NCBI GenBank assembly: GCA_947475465.1
Contig: CANJLK010000009.1
Coordinates: forward strand, 1 to 64,000
Source: Caulobacteraceae bacterium
Lineage (GTDB): Bacteria; Pseudomonadota; Alphaproteobacteria; Caulobacterales; Caulobacteraceae
DNA length: 64,000 nt
Reading direction: 5' to 3'
Shown: in pieces, positions 18,418 to 26,559 of the stretch
Position numbering within the stretch: position 1 is the first letter of the stretch
How the letters are laid out: each line of letters opens with the position of its first letter
Position numbers and translations under genes: made by a program
Notes under the pieces: model-generated
Database searches by the model: none
Told to the model about the DNA's origin: nothing
The model's input: the letters and a program-made list of their open reading frames with translations, nothing else

Positions 18418-20643
18418 TCAGCCCTTGACCATCGGCAGGCTCGTGACCGGGGGTTGGCCCATGGCGAGGAGGGCGTTGGCGACGGCGGGTCCGATCACCG
18501 GGGTGCCAGGTTCGCCGACGCCGCTGGGCGGGTTGGTCGAGGGCAGGATGTAGGTCTCGACGGTCGGGGCCTCACCGTGGCGCAGCACCCGGTAGGTGTC
18601 GAAATTAGACTGCACCGGCTCGCCGCCCTTGAGCTCGATCTTGCCGTAAAGCGCCGCCGACAGGCCAAGGCAGGTCCCGCCCTCCATCTGGGCGGCGATC
18701 TGGTCGGGAGAGATGGCCGTCCCGCAGTCGATCACGGTGACGACGCGGCCGACCTTGGGTTCGCCGTTCTCCAGCTTCACCTCGGCGACCTGGGCCACGA
18801 CGGAACCGAAGCTCTCGTGCACCGCCACGCCACGGGTCCAGCCGGCCGGGGCGGGCGAGCCCCAACCGGCCTTGTCGGCCGCCAGGTTGAGGACCGCCAG
18901 ATGGCGGTTGGAGCCGGCCCGGCGATAGAGCTCGCGGCGATAGTCCACCGGATCCTTGCCGGCCGCGTGGGCCAGCTGGTCGACGGTGTGCTCCATGACG
19001 AAGGCGGTGTGGGTCGCGCCCACCGAGCGCCACCAGAGCACCGGCACGCCGATGTCGGGGGTCAGGACCTGGGCGTCAACGACGGGCGTAGCCTTCAGAT
19101 AGGGCGAGCCCTTGGTTCCCTCGACCGCCGTCTCGTCCAGCTTGCCGCCGCCGATGGGCGAGCCCTTCATGATCGACTGGGTGACCACGCGGTGGCGCCA
19201 GGTCGCCGGATAGCCGTCCTTGTCCACCGTCACCCGCACGGCGTGGTGGACGATAGGGCGCCAATAGCCGGCGCGGATGTCGTCCTCGCGGGTCCAGATC
19301 AGCTTCACCGGCCGGCCCTTGCCGACCTTCTTGGCGATCTGTACGCATTCGGCGACATAGTCGGACTGGAAGTTGGCGCGGCGGCCGAAGCTGCCGCCGG
19401 CGAACAGGGTCTCAACCTCGACCGCGCCCGGCAGGGTCCCGACGATCTTGGCGGTGACGATCTGGTCCATGGTCGGCATCTGGGCGCCGTGGATCAGCTT
19501 GGCCTTGTTGCCGTTGACGATGGCCACGCAGTTGAGCGGCTCCATCGGCGCATGGCTGAGGTAGGGGAAGTCGTAGGTGGTCTCGACCACCGCCGTTCCG
19601 CCAGCCGCGCTGGCCGCGTCGCCCCGGGCGTCGAAGCCCTGCCATTCGATCTTGCCCGCAGGCTTGGTCTTGCCGGAGGCCAGGTCGGCGTATTCGGCGA
19701 CGATCTGCTCGGAGCCGCGGGTCTCGGCCTTGGACTCGTCCCACTTGACCACCAGGGCGTCGCGGCCCTTGCGCGCGGCGTAGGTGTTCTGGGCCACCAC
19801 GGCCACGCCGGTGGGGATCTGGTAGACCTCGACCACGCCCGGCACCTTCTTCGCGGCCGTGGCGTCGAAGGAGGCCACCGTGGCGCCAAACTTCGGCGGG
19901 TGGGCGACCATGGCCGTCAGCATGTCCGGCAGATGCACGTCCTGGGTGAAGCGCGCGGTCCCGGTGGACTTCGCGAGCCCATCCTTGCGCCGCACCCGAT
20001 CCGTGCCGACCAGGGTGAAGGTCTTGGGGTCCTTGAGCACCGGCGCCTGGGGCGGAGCGACCTTGGCCGCCTCGGCCAGCAGGTCGCCGAAGCCGGCGGA
20101 CCGTCCGCTCTTGGCGTGGCTGACCACGCCGTCCTTGACCGTGATCTCACCGACCGGCGCGCTCCACTTCGTGGCCGCCGCCTGCACCAGCATGGCGCGG
20201 GCCGAGGCGCCGGCGGTGCGCAGCTGGGTCCAGCTGTTGGAGATCGCCGAGGATCCGCCCGTGCCCTGGATGCCCATCATTCCGTTGGCGTAGGCGCCGG
20301 CATTGGCGATGGCCTGCTCGACGCGGGTGGTGGCCCAGTCCGCGTCCAGTTCCTCGGCGACGATGGCCGCCAGGCCCGCGTGGTTGCCCTGGCCAAATTC
20401 GATGTGCTTCGAGATCACCGTCACCACGCCGTCGGGGGCGATCTTCACGAAGGGGCCGAAGGCGCCGAAGTCATGCGGCGCGCCGACGCTGAGCACCTTG
20501 CCCATCAGGTTGGGCGAGCAGCCCACCAGCAGGGCGCCGGCCGAAAGCGTCGCGCCGACGCTGAGGATCTGGCGGCGGGTGGCGGTGGGCGGAGCCTGGT
20601 CGGCGGCGGCCGCTGCGGCGTGGTCGATGAGGGATTGATGCAT
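18418..20643 (-). CDS. IorB-like molybdopterin-binding subunit of an aldehyde/isoquinoline oxidoreductase
   Basis: The 741-residue protein has a twin-arginine type leader (TRRQILSVGATLSAGALLVG) and so is probably exported. Xanthine-dehydrogenase-family motifs follow: HIEFGQGNHAGLAAI, QGTGGSSAISNSW, PMEPLNCVA, GGSFGRR, and VGEPGTPVIGPAVANAL with the catalytic Glu. It is the large molybdenum subunit of a two-subunit hydroxylase that works with the 2Fe-2S subunit encoded just upstream and probably passes electrons to a cytochrome c. The substrate is an aldehyde or N-heterocycle and cannot be specified further. Confidence 0.92.
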   Translation of the reverse strand: MHQSLIDHAAAAAADQAPPTATRRQILSVGATLSAGALLVGCSPNLMGKVLSVGAPHDFGAFGPFVKIAPDGVVTVISKHIEFGQGNHAGLAAIVAEELDADWATTRVEQAIANAGAYANGMMGIQGTGGSSAISNSWTQLRTAGASARAMLVQAAATKWSAPVGEITVKDGVVSHAKSGRSAGFGDLLAEAAKVAPPQAPVLKDPKTFTLVGTDRVRRKDGLAKSTGTARFTQDVHLPDMLTAMVAHPPKFGATVASFDATAAKKVPGVVEVYQIPTGVAVVAQNTYAARKGRDALVVKWDESKAETRGSEQIVAEYADLASGKTKPAGKIEWQGFDARGDAASAAGGTAVVETTYDFPYLSHAPMEPLNCVAIVNGNKAKLIHGAQMPTMDQIVTAKIVGTLPGAVEVETLFAGGSFGRRANFQSDYVAECVQIAKKVGKGRPVKLIWTREDDIRAGYWRPIVHHAVRVTVDKDGYPATWRHRVVTQSIMKGSPIGGGKLDETAVEGTKGSPYLKATPVVDAQVLTPDIGVPVLWWRSVGATHTAFVMEHTVDQLAHAAGKDPVDYRRELYRRAGSNRHLAVLNLAADKAGWGSPAPAGWTRGVAVHESFGSVVAQVAEVKLENGEPKVGRVVTVIDCGTAISPDQIAAQMEGGTCLGLSAALYGKIELKGGEPVQSNFDTYRVLRHGEAPTVETYILPSTNPPSGVGEPGTPVIGPAVANALLAMGQPPVTSLPMVKG

Positions 20644-20652
20644 GGCTTTTCC

Positions 20653-21159
20653 TCAGACCTGCGGCGCGGCGCGCGGGGCGCGCGGGGCGGGCGGGGCGGT
20701 GACGGGCGCCACGGCCGGGAAGCCGGCGGCTTCCTTGATGGCGGCGTGGATGCGCTGATAGGTCCCGCAACGGCAGATGTTGCCGCTCATCGCCGCGTCG
20801 ATGTCGGCGTCGGAAGGCTTGGGGTTCGAGGCCAGCAGGGCCGCGGCGCTCATCAGCTGGCCCGACTGGCAATAGCCGCACTGCGGCACGTCGTTCTTCA
20901 CCCAGGCGACCTGCAGGGGATGGTTGCCCCCCAGGCTCTCGATGGTGGTGATCTGGGCGGAGGTCAGGACGGAAATCGGCACCGAACAGGACCGGATCGG
21001 CTGGCCGTCGGCCAGCGCCGTGCAGGCGCCGCACTGGCCGACCCCGCAGCCGTATTTCGAGCCGGTCATCCCCAGTTCATCGCGCAGCACCCATAGGAGC
21101 GGGGTGTCGGGCGCGGCGGTCACCGTGACGGACTTGCCATTGATGTTCAGGGTCGTCAT
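20653..21159 (-). CDS. IorA-like [2Fe-2S] subunit of the molybdenum hydroxylase
   Basis: From ATG 21159, preceded by GAGG, the protein has 168 residues. A plant-type ferredoxin domain has the cluster Cys set [10 protein letters not shown] and a later CSVP. The second cluster domain has CGYCQSGQ and NICRCGTY. It transfers electrons from the molybdenum subunit encoded 9 bases downstream. No FAD subunit is present, which fits the IorAB or Alc-type two-subunit enzymes. Confidence 0.94.
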   Translation of the reverse strand: MTTLNINGKSVTVTAAPDTPLLWVLRDELGMTGSKYGCGVGQCGACTALADGQPIRSCSVPISVLTSAQITTIESLGGNHPLQVAWVKNDVPQCGYCQSGQLMSAAALLASNPKPSDADIDAAMSGNICRCGTYQRIHAAIKEAAGFPAVAPVTAPPAPRAPRAAPQV

Positions 21160-21284
21160 CTGCGCCTCGTCTTTCGGTCGGTCGGGCAAACCTAACGCCG
21201 TTTAGACGCGGCGGTAAATGCGCGGCGTGGCGTGACGTGGCGTGAACCGCTACTTATTCGCAAGAGCGCAATTCAGGAGTTCGC

Positions 21285-21641
21285 ATGATCCGTTCCACCG
21301 CCGCCGCCGCGTTCGCCGCAGTAGCGGCTTTCGTCGCCAGCCCGGCCCTGGCCGCCGACGGCGCTCAGCTCTTCGCCATGCAGTGCAAGCTGTGCCACCA
21401 AGCGGCCAGCAGTCCGCTCGCCCCCAGCCTGGCCGGTGTGGCCGGCGGCAAGATCGCCGGGCGCGCAGACTTCAACTATTCCCCGGGCCTGAAGGCCAAG
21501 GGCGGGACCTGGACCGACGCCAACCTGAACGCCTGGCTGACCTCGCCGGCCGCGTTCTCCCCAGGCGCCAAGATGGTGGTGAATGTGCCCTCGGCGGAAA
21601 GCCGGGCGGCGATCATCGGCTATCTCAAGACCCTGAAGTAG
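21285..21641 (+). CDS. small periplasmic cytochrome c
   Basis: The 118-residue protein has a signal peptide ending SPALAADG, one heme site CKLCH near residue 39 and a C-terminal methionine region (GAKMVVNV). It resembles class I cytochromes c. It is divergent from the iorAB-like genes, 125 bases away, and could be the electron acceptor of that exported enzyme. The pairing is inferred only from position. Confidence 0.9.
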   Translation: MIRSTAAAAFAAVAAFVASPALAADGAQLFAMQCKLCHQAASSPLAPSLAGVAGGKIAGRADFNYSPGLKAKGGTWTDANLNAWLTSPAAFSPGAKMVVNVPSAESRAAIIGYLKTLK

Positions 21642-21658
21642 CGGCCGGGACAGCCGGG

Positions 21659-22543
21659 ATGGACGCCTTTCCCGCCTTCTTCCCCCTCGCGGGGCGGGCG
21701 GTCGTGATCGCCGGTAGCGGAGAGGGGGCTGAAGCGAAGGCCAGGCTGTTGGCCGGGTCGCCCGCGACACTGCGCCGCCTGGTTGGCAAGGACGGGCTCG
21801 ATCCGGCCGCCTACGCCGGGGCGATCCTGGCCTTCGTGGCGTCGGAGGACGAGGCCTGGGCCCAGGCCGCCGCCGCCGCCGCGCGGGCCGCCCACGTGCC
21901 GGTCAATGTCGTAGACCGGCCGGCGCTTTGCGACTTCACGACGCCTTCGATCATCGATCGCGGCGAGGTGGTCGCCGCGATCGGCACCGGCGGCGCCTCC
22001 CCCATGCTGGCGACCCTGCTGCGCAACGACATCGAGGTCAGGGTTCCCGAGGGCGCGGGGCGGGTGGCGGCGCTGTTTCGACTGATGCAGGACGAGGTCC
22101 GGCGAAAGCTGCCGGACGCCCACCGCAGGCGGGCTTTCCTGCGGGCCGCCCTGACCGGCCCGGCGGCGATGGCCGCCCAGCGCGGCGACATGGACGCCGC
22201 CCAGCGCCTGCTGCGCGAGGCGCTTGGCGCGGATGGTCCGGCCGTGGGCCTTGTGCAGTTCATCGACGGCGTGGGTCCCGCGGACCTCCTGACCCTGCGC
22301 TCGGCCCGGGCGCTGTCGGCCGCCGACGTGCTGGTCTGCGACCCGGAGGTCGATGCCGAAGTCCTGGCGCTGGCTCGCCGGGACGCCGAACGGCTGGGGC
22401 CGCAATCGCCGGAAGATCTGCGCGGACTGACCGCCCAGGGCCTGAGGGTCGTGCGCCTGGTCACCGGCACGGGCTGGCGGACCGAGCAGGCCGTGCTGGA
22501 CGCGGGCGGGCTTGCGACGGAAACCCTGCCGATCGCCCGCTGA
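21659..22543 (+). CDS. siroheme synthase N-terminal domain with a shrunken methyltransferase part
   Basis: The start is ATG 21659, 17 bases after the cytochrome gene. Residues 1-190 resemble the precorrin-2 dehydrogenase / ferrochelatase half of CysG: FPAFFPLAGRAVVIAGSGEG, VNVVDRPALCDFTTPSIIDRG, IGTGGASPMLATLLR. Residues 198-294 resemble only pieces of the SUMT methyltransferase: a degenerate DGVGPADLLTLRSARALSAADV, EVLALARRDAERL, and a short tail. Full SUMT domains are about 240 residues, so methyltransferase activity is unlikely. The protein would need a separate uroporphyrinogen methyltransferase. Confidence 0.85.
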   Translation: MDAFPAFFPLAGRAVVIAGSGEGAEAKARLLAGSPATLRRLVGKDGLDPAAYAGAILAFVASEDEAWAQAAAAAARAAHVPVNVVDRPALCDFTTPSIIDRGEVVAAIGTGGASPMLATLLRNDIEVRVPEGAGRVAALFRLMQDEVRRKLPDAHRRRAFLRAALTGPAAMAAQRGDMDAAQRLLREALGADGPAVGLVQFIDGVGPADLLTLRSARALSAADVLVCDPEVDAEVLALARRDAERLGPQSPEDLRGLTAQGLRVVRLVTGTGWRTEQAVLDAGGLATETLPIAR

Positions 22544-22586
22544 TGCGATCGGCCATCCCGCCAAGGTGGGAAGGCGCCGACGAAGG

Positions 22587-24260
22587 CTAGGCGATCGAGC
22601 GGTCCTTGGTCTCGGGCAGCAAAAGGAAAGTGACCACCACCGAGACCGCGGTGAAGGCGAAGGGGTACCACAGGCCCGAGTAGATGTTCCCCACCGAGGC
22701 CACGATGGCGAAGGCGGTGAAGGGTACGAAGCCGCCGACCCAGCCGGTGCCGATATGGTAGGGCAGCGACATGGCGGTGTAGCGGATGCGCGTCGGGAAA
22801 AGCTCGACCAGGCAGGCCGCGATGGGGCCGAACAGCGCCGTGGCGGCGATCACGAAGACCAGCATCACGCCAAAGGCGCCGGCCAGGTTCATGCGCGCCG
22901 GATCGGCCTTGGCCGGATAGCCGGCGGCCTTCAGGGCGCCCTTGATCTTGGCTTCGACGCCGGCCTTCAGCGCCTTGACCTCGGCCTTCGGCACGCCTCG
23001 GGCGTCGGCCGAGGTGATGGTGGAGGTCCCCACGCGCAGCACCGCCGGCTGACCGGCCGGCGCCGCCTCGTTGCGGTAGGAGACGCCGGCATTGGCAAGC
23101 ACGCTCTTGGCGATGTCGCAGGACGACAGGAAATTGGCCTTGCCGACGGGATCGAACTGCAAGGAGCAGTCGGCGGGATCGGCGACAACGACGGCGGGCG
23201 CCCGGGTCTGGGCCTCGGCCAGGGCCGGGTTGAGGGTGTTGGCCAGCATGTGGAAGCCGGGGAAATAGGCGACCAGCATCAGGGTCATGCCGAACAGCAT
23301 CACGGGCTTTCGCCCCACCTTGTCGGAGAGCCAGCCGAAGAGGACGTAGAGCACGGCGCTGACGGCCGTGACCTCCATCATCAGGGTGTTGATGATCGCC
23401 GGGTCGACCTTCAGGAACTTCTCCATGAAAGTCTGGGCGTAGAAGAAGGTTGTGTACCAGACCGCCCCTTGGGCGAACATCATCGAGACCAGCGCCAGCA
23501 GCACCACCTTGAGGTTCGACCATTGGCCGAAGGCCTCGGCGTAGGGCGCCTTGGAGCCGGTCCCCTCGGCCTTCATGGCGGCGAAGGCGGGGCTCTCGGA
23601 AAGCTTCAGCCGCATGAAGATCGAGACCACCAGGAGACCCGCCGACAGCAGGAACGGGATGCGCCATCCCCAGGCGTCGAAGGCCGTAGGTCCGAACGCC
23701 TTGCCCAGGATCAGCCGGGTCACGAGGATCACCAGCAAGGCCGCGAAAAGGCCGAAGGCGGCCGAGGTCTGCACCCAGCTGGTGGACCGACCGCGGGCGC
23801 CAGGCGGCGCGTGCTCAGCCACATAGATGGCCGCCCCGCCATATTCGCCGCCCAGGGCGAACCCCTGCAGGATGCGCATCAGCACCAACAGCGCCGGGGC
23901 CAGCAGCCCGGCCTGGGCGTAGGTGGGGAGGAGGCCGATGGCCACGGTGGCGCCGCCCATCAGCAGGACGGTGACCAGGAATGCGCCTTTGCGGCCCACC
24001 TTGTCGCCGATGCGGCCGAAGACCAGGGCGCCGATCGGGCGGAAGGCGAACCCAGCCCCAAAGAGGGCCAGGGCCGCTGCGATGCCGGCGGTTTCCGGCA
24101 GGCCTGAGAAGAACGTCTTCTGGATCACCCCGGTCAGGCTGCCGAAGACGAAGAAGTCATACCACTCGAAGGCGGTGCCCGCGGCGGAGGCGGCGACCAC
24201 GGTTCGCAGGCTGGCCCCCTTCAAGGGCGCTGCGGTCGTCTCGACGGCGACATCCGCCAT
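22587..24260 (-). CDS. MHS-family (major facilitator) metabolite:proton symporter
   Basis: The start is ATG 24260 with gggggag upstream; the product has 557 residues. Features of the metabolite:H+ symporter family are AFEWYDFFVFGSL in helix 1, GRIGDKVGRKGAFL between helices 2 and 3, and GFALGGEYGGA. Twelve helices are expected. A hydrophilic insertion of about 100 residues (near 380-480) with two Cys sits between helices of the second half. The substrate is probably a carboxylate or zwitterion and is not defined. Confidence 0.9.
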   Translation of the reverse strand: MADVAVETTAAPLKGASLRTVVAASAAGTAFEWYDFFVFGSLTGVIQKTFFSGLPETAGIAAALALFGAGFAFRPIGALVFGRIGDKVGRKGAFLVTVLLMGGATVAIGLLPTYAQAGLLAPALLVLMRILQGFALGGEYGGAAIYVAEHAPPGARGRSTSWVQTSAAFGLFAALLVILVTRLILGKAFGPTAFDAWGWRIPFLLSAGLLVVSIFMRLKLSESPAFAAMKAEGTGSKAPYAEAFGQWSNLKVVLLALVSMMFAQGAVWYTTFFYAQTFMEKFLKVDPAIINTLMMEVTAVSAVLYVLFGWLSDKVGRKPVMLFGMTLMLVAYFPGFHMLANTLNPALAEAQTRAPAVVVADPADCSLQFDPVGKANFLSSCDIAKSVLANAGVSYRNEAAPAGQPAVLRVGTSTITSADARGVPKAEVKALKAGVEAKIKGALKAAGYPAKADPARMNLAGAFGVMLVFVIAATALFGPIAACLVELFPTRIRYTAMSLPYHIGTGWVGGFVPFTAFAIVASVGNIYSGLWYPFAFTAVSVVVTFLLLPETKDRSIA

Positions 24261-24322
24261 GCTTTGGTCTCCCCCGGAAATTCGGGGAAGCTCTAACACC
24301 GCTTGGCAAGCGCCGGGAAGGG

Positions 24323-24374
24323 TAGACCCTTCCCGGTTCAGGTGGATCCACCTGAACCGGAGGAGAAGGGTCTA
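24323..24374. repeat. nested palindrome with a 28-bp perfect core
   Basis: Positions 24333-24360 form a perfect 28-bp palindrome centred on ggatcc (core caggtggatccacctg). It is framed by 9-bp outer arms tagaccctt / aagggtcta at 24323 and 24366. It lies upstream of the MHS transporter start and beyond the end of the convergently placed kinase gene. It could be a repeat, an operator or a cruciform-forming element. Confidence 0.7.
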
Positions 24375-24388
24375 TCTGCAAACATGTG

Positions 24389-24436
24389 GAGCGCGTCCGG
24401 CGGCGAAACCGGTATCCACTTTCCCCTGACGCGCTC
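24389..24436. repeat. dispersed alphaproteobacterial palindromic repeat
   Basis: Arms gagcgcgtc and gacgcgctc enclose a core with gcgaaaccggtatccac. This is the pattern of a common intergenic repeat in Caulobacterales and Rhizobiales (arms plus an accggt core). Its right end touches the stop codon of the hybrid kinase. Confidence 0.7.
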
Positions 24437-26367
24437 TACGCGGCGTTGCTCCGCTGGTCGGCGACCGCGGTCCCGATCAGGCGTGACAGCTCGGCCAACA
24501 GGCGGGCGGGCGAGATCGGCTTGCCCACCACGCCATCCATGCCGGCCTCGAGATAGGCCTGGCGCTGGTGAGCCAGGACATTGGCGGTGAGCGCCAGGAT
24601 CGGCGTGCGCCCCACCGGGCCCGGCAGGGCGCGGATGCGGCGGGTCGCCTCGACCCCGTCGATCCCGGGCATCTGCACGTCCATCAAGATGATGTCGAAG
24701 GCGCCGATCCTGGCCGCCTCGACGCCCTGGTGGCCGTCGGCGGCGCTTTCGACGGCGCAGCCGAAGCTCTCCAGAAGCTTGCCCGCGATCATGCGGTTGG
24801 TGGCGTTGTCCTCGACCACCAGGACCCGGGCGCCCGGGAAGAGGACCGCGCCGGCGCCCGTGACGGCGGCTGGCGCCTCGGCCGGCTCGGCGGCGACCTC
24901 AAGCCAGAAGGTTGACCCCGCCCCGGGACGCGAGGCGAACCCTACGGCGCCGCCCATCATCTCGGCCAGGCGCCGCGTGATCGCCAGGCCAAGACCCGAG
25001 CCGCCGAACTTCCGGGTCGTCGAGGAATCGCCCTGGTCGAAGCGCCGGAACAGGCCGCCCTGGGCGTGGAGCGGGATGCCGACGCCGGTGTCGACGACCT
25101 CGAAGCGAAGTCGGCCGGGCGCGGGCGCGGCGCAGCGCAGGGTGACCGAGCCGCGCTGGGTGAACTTCACCGCATTGCCGACCAGGTTGAACAGGGCCTG
25201 GCGCAGGCGGACAGGATCGGAGCTGACCCAGCCGAGCTCGGGATCGACCTCGACTGTCAGGGCCAGGCCCTTGGCGTCCGCCTGGGGCTTGAGGATATGG
25301 ACCACGCCGCCGACCAGGGCCGCGGGATCGAGGGGCTCGCAGGCCAGGGCGAGTTGGCCCGCCTCGATCCGCGAGAAGTCGACCACGTCATTGACCAGTT
25401 CGGCCAGCATGTCGCCGCAGGACAGGGCCTCCTCCAGCATCCGCCGGCCCTCGGCGGAGAGGGCTTCCGACTTCAGCAGGTGCAGGATGCCCAGCACCCC
25501 ATTCATGGGGGTGCGGATCTCGTGGCTCATATTGGCAAGGAAGGAGGACTTGGCCTCGGTTGCGGCCTCGGCCGCGCTCTGGGCCTTGCGCATCTGCCGC
25601 TCACCGCGTCGGGCGGCGTCCCGGGCGCTGGCCAGTTCGGTGATGTCCTCCGAAATGCCGTGTAGGGAATAGGTCCCCTCGGGCGTCGGTTCGCTGCGGA
25701 AGGTGGTGCGCAGGCGCCGCCAGCGTCGTCCGATCTTCAGGCGGTACTCCATCTCGCCGCCGACTCCGGTCTTCACGGCGCGGCTGAGGATGGCCCGGGC
25801 GCCGGTGCGGTCAGCGGGATGGATACGGACGGCGAACCGGTCGGGCGCCTCGATGTCCTCCGCCGCATAGCCGGTGAGGGCGAGGAGCTCGCGGGAGAAG
25901 TGGATGCGTCGCTCGACGGCGTCGTAGCGCCAGGCGCCTATGCCCGCGGCGACGCTGAGCAGCTGGCGGGTGCGCCGCGCCTCCTCCAGTTCGGTCGCGC
26001 GGGCGCGGGCCTCGGCGATGTCGCGCAGGGTGACGATATGGACGCCGTCGTCGGTGATCTGGCGCCGCGCTGCGTACCAGCGCCAGCCGCCGGCTTTCAG
26101 CCGGACGCGGACGTCGCCCTCGGTGATGACGCCCGTGCGGGCCTCGACGATCCGCGCCGAAACCGTGGGGATATCCTCGGGATGATAGAACGTCAGGACG
26201 GGCTGGCCGATCAGGTCGGCCTCGTCCCAGCCGGTCTCCCGCGCCCAGGCCGGATTGACCAGTTTGAAGCAGCCGTCCGGGCCGCTGACGAACATCAGAT
26301 CGGGGCTGTTCTCGAACAGCCACCCCATCATCGCAGTCTTGTCGGCCACATTGCCAACGGACGTCAT
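24436..26367 (-). CDS. PAS-PAS hybrid histidine kinase with receiver domain
   Basis: I place the start at ATG 26367 (MTSVGNVADKT). The frame stays open far upstream, but that part is antisense to a TonB receptor gene. The 643-residue cytoplasmic protein has two PAS domains (about 15-125 and 140-255), a HisKA domain with His282 in NMSHEIRTPMNG, an HATPase domain (DTGVGIP, GSGLGLAITRRLAE) and a receiver with Asp563 (IILMDVQMPG). The signal and output are unknown. Confidence 0.9.
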   Translation of the reverse strand: MTSVGNVADKTAMMGWLFENSPDLMFVSGPDGCFKLVNPAWARETGWDEADLIGQPVLTFYHPEDIPTVSARIVEARTGVITEGDVRVRLKAGGWRWYAARRQITDDGVHIVTLRDIAEARARATELEEARRTRQLLSVAAGIGAWRYDAVERRIHFSRELLALTGYAAEDIEAPDRFAVRIHPADRTGARAILSRAVKTGVGGEMEYRLKIGRRWRRLRTTFRSEPTPEGTYSLHGISEDITELASARDAARRGERQMRKAQSAAEAATEAKSSFLANMSHEIRTPMNGVLGILHLLKSEALSAEGRRMLEEALSCGDMLAELVNDVVDFSRIEAGQLALACEPLDPAALVGGVVHILKPQADAKGLALTVEVDPELGWVSSDPVRLRQALFNLVGNAVKFTQRGSVTLRCAAPAPGRLRFEVVDTGVGIPLHAQGGLFRRFDQGDSSTTRKFGGSGLGLAITRRLAEMMGGAVGFASRPGAGSTFWLEVAAEPAEAPAAVTGAGAVLFPGARVLVVEDNATNRMIAGKLLESFGCAVESAADGHQGVEAARIGAFDIILMDVQMPGIDGVEATRRIRALPGPVGRTPILALTANVLAHQRQAYLEAGMDGVVGKPISPARLLAELSRLIGTAVADQRSNAA

Positions 26368-26484
26368 GACGCACCCCGCTACGGGAATACCCTTAGCCTC
26401 GGATAGGTAAACGGCAGGTGTGGGCCGGGCTGGAAATGAGCGGCCCACCCCTGGACCCGGCGCCTCGAACGTCCACATGCGCTC

Positions 26485-26507
26485 TTGCAAATCATTCTCA
26501 TTGCCAA
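26485..26507 (+). promoter_or_regulatory. Fur-type iron box upstream of the siderophore receptor
   Basis: The sequence ttgcaaatcattctcattgc stands 53-75 bases before the receptor start. On the minus strand it contains TGAGAATGATTTGCA, which matches the 7-1-7 Fur consensus at 12 of 15 positions. It implies iron-repressed expression of the receptor and PiuC genes. Confidence 0.7.
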
Positions 26508-26559
26508 CCTGAAATGCTACAGTTAAGAACGCCTCGCAATAGCAGTTGGGGTTCGGGCT

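Noticed and set aside
18454..21096. Plus-strand open frame of 880 codons opposite the iorAB-like genes
   Set aside because: It is a shadow frame caused by high GC content; the minus-strand proteins show complete families.
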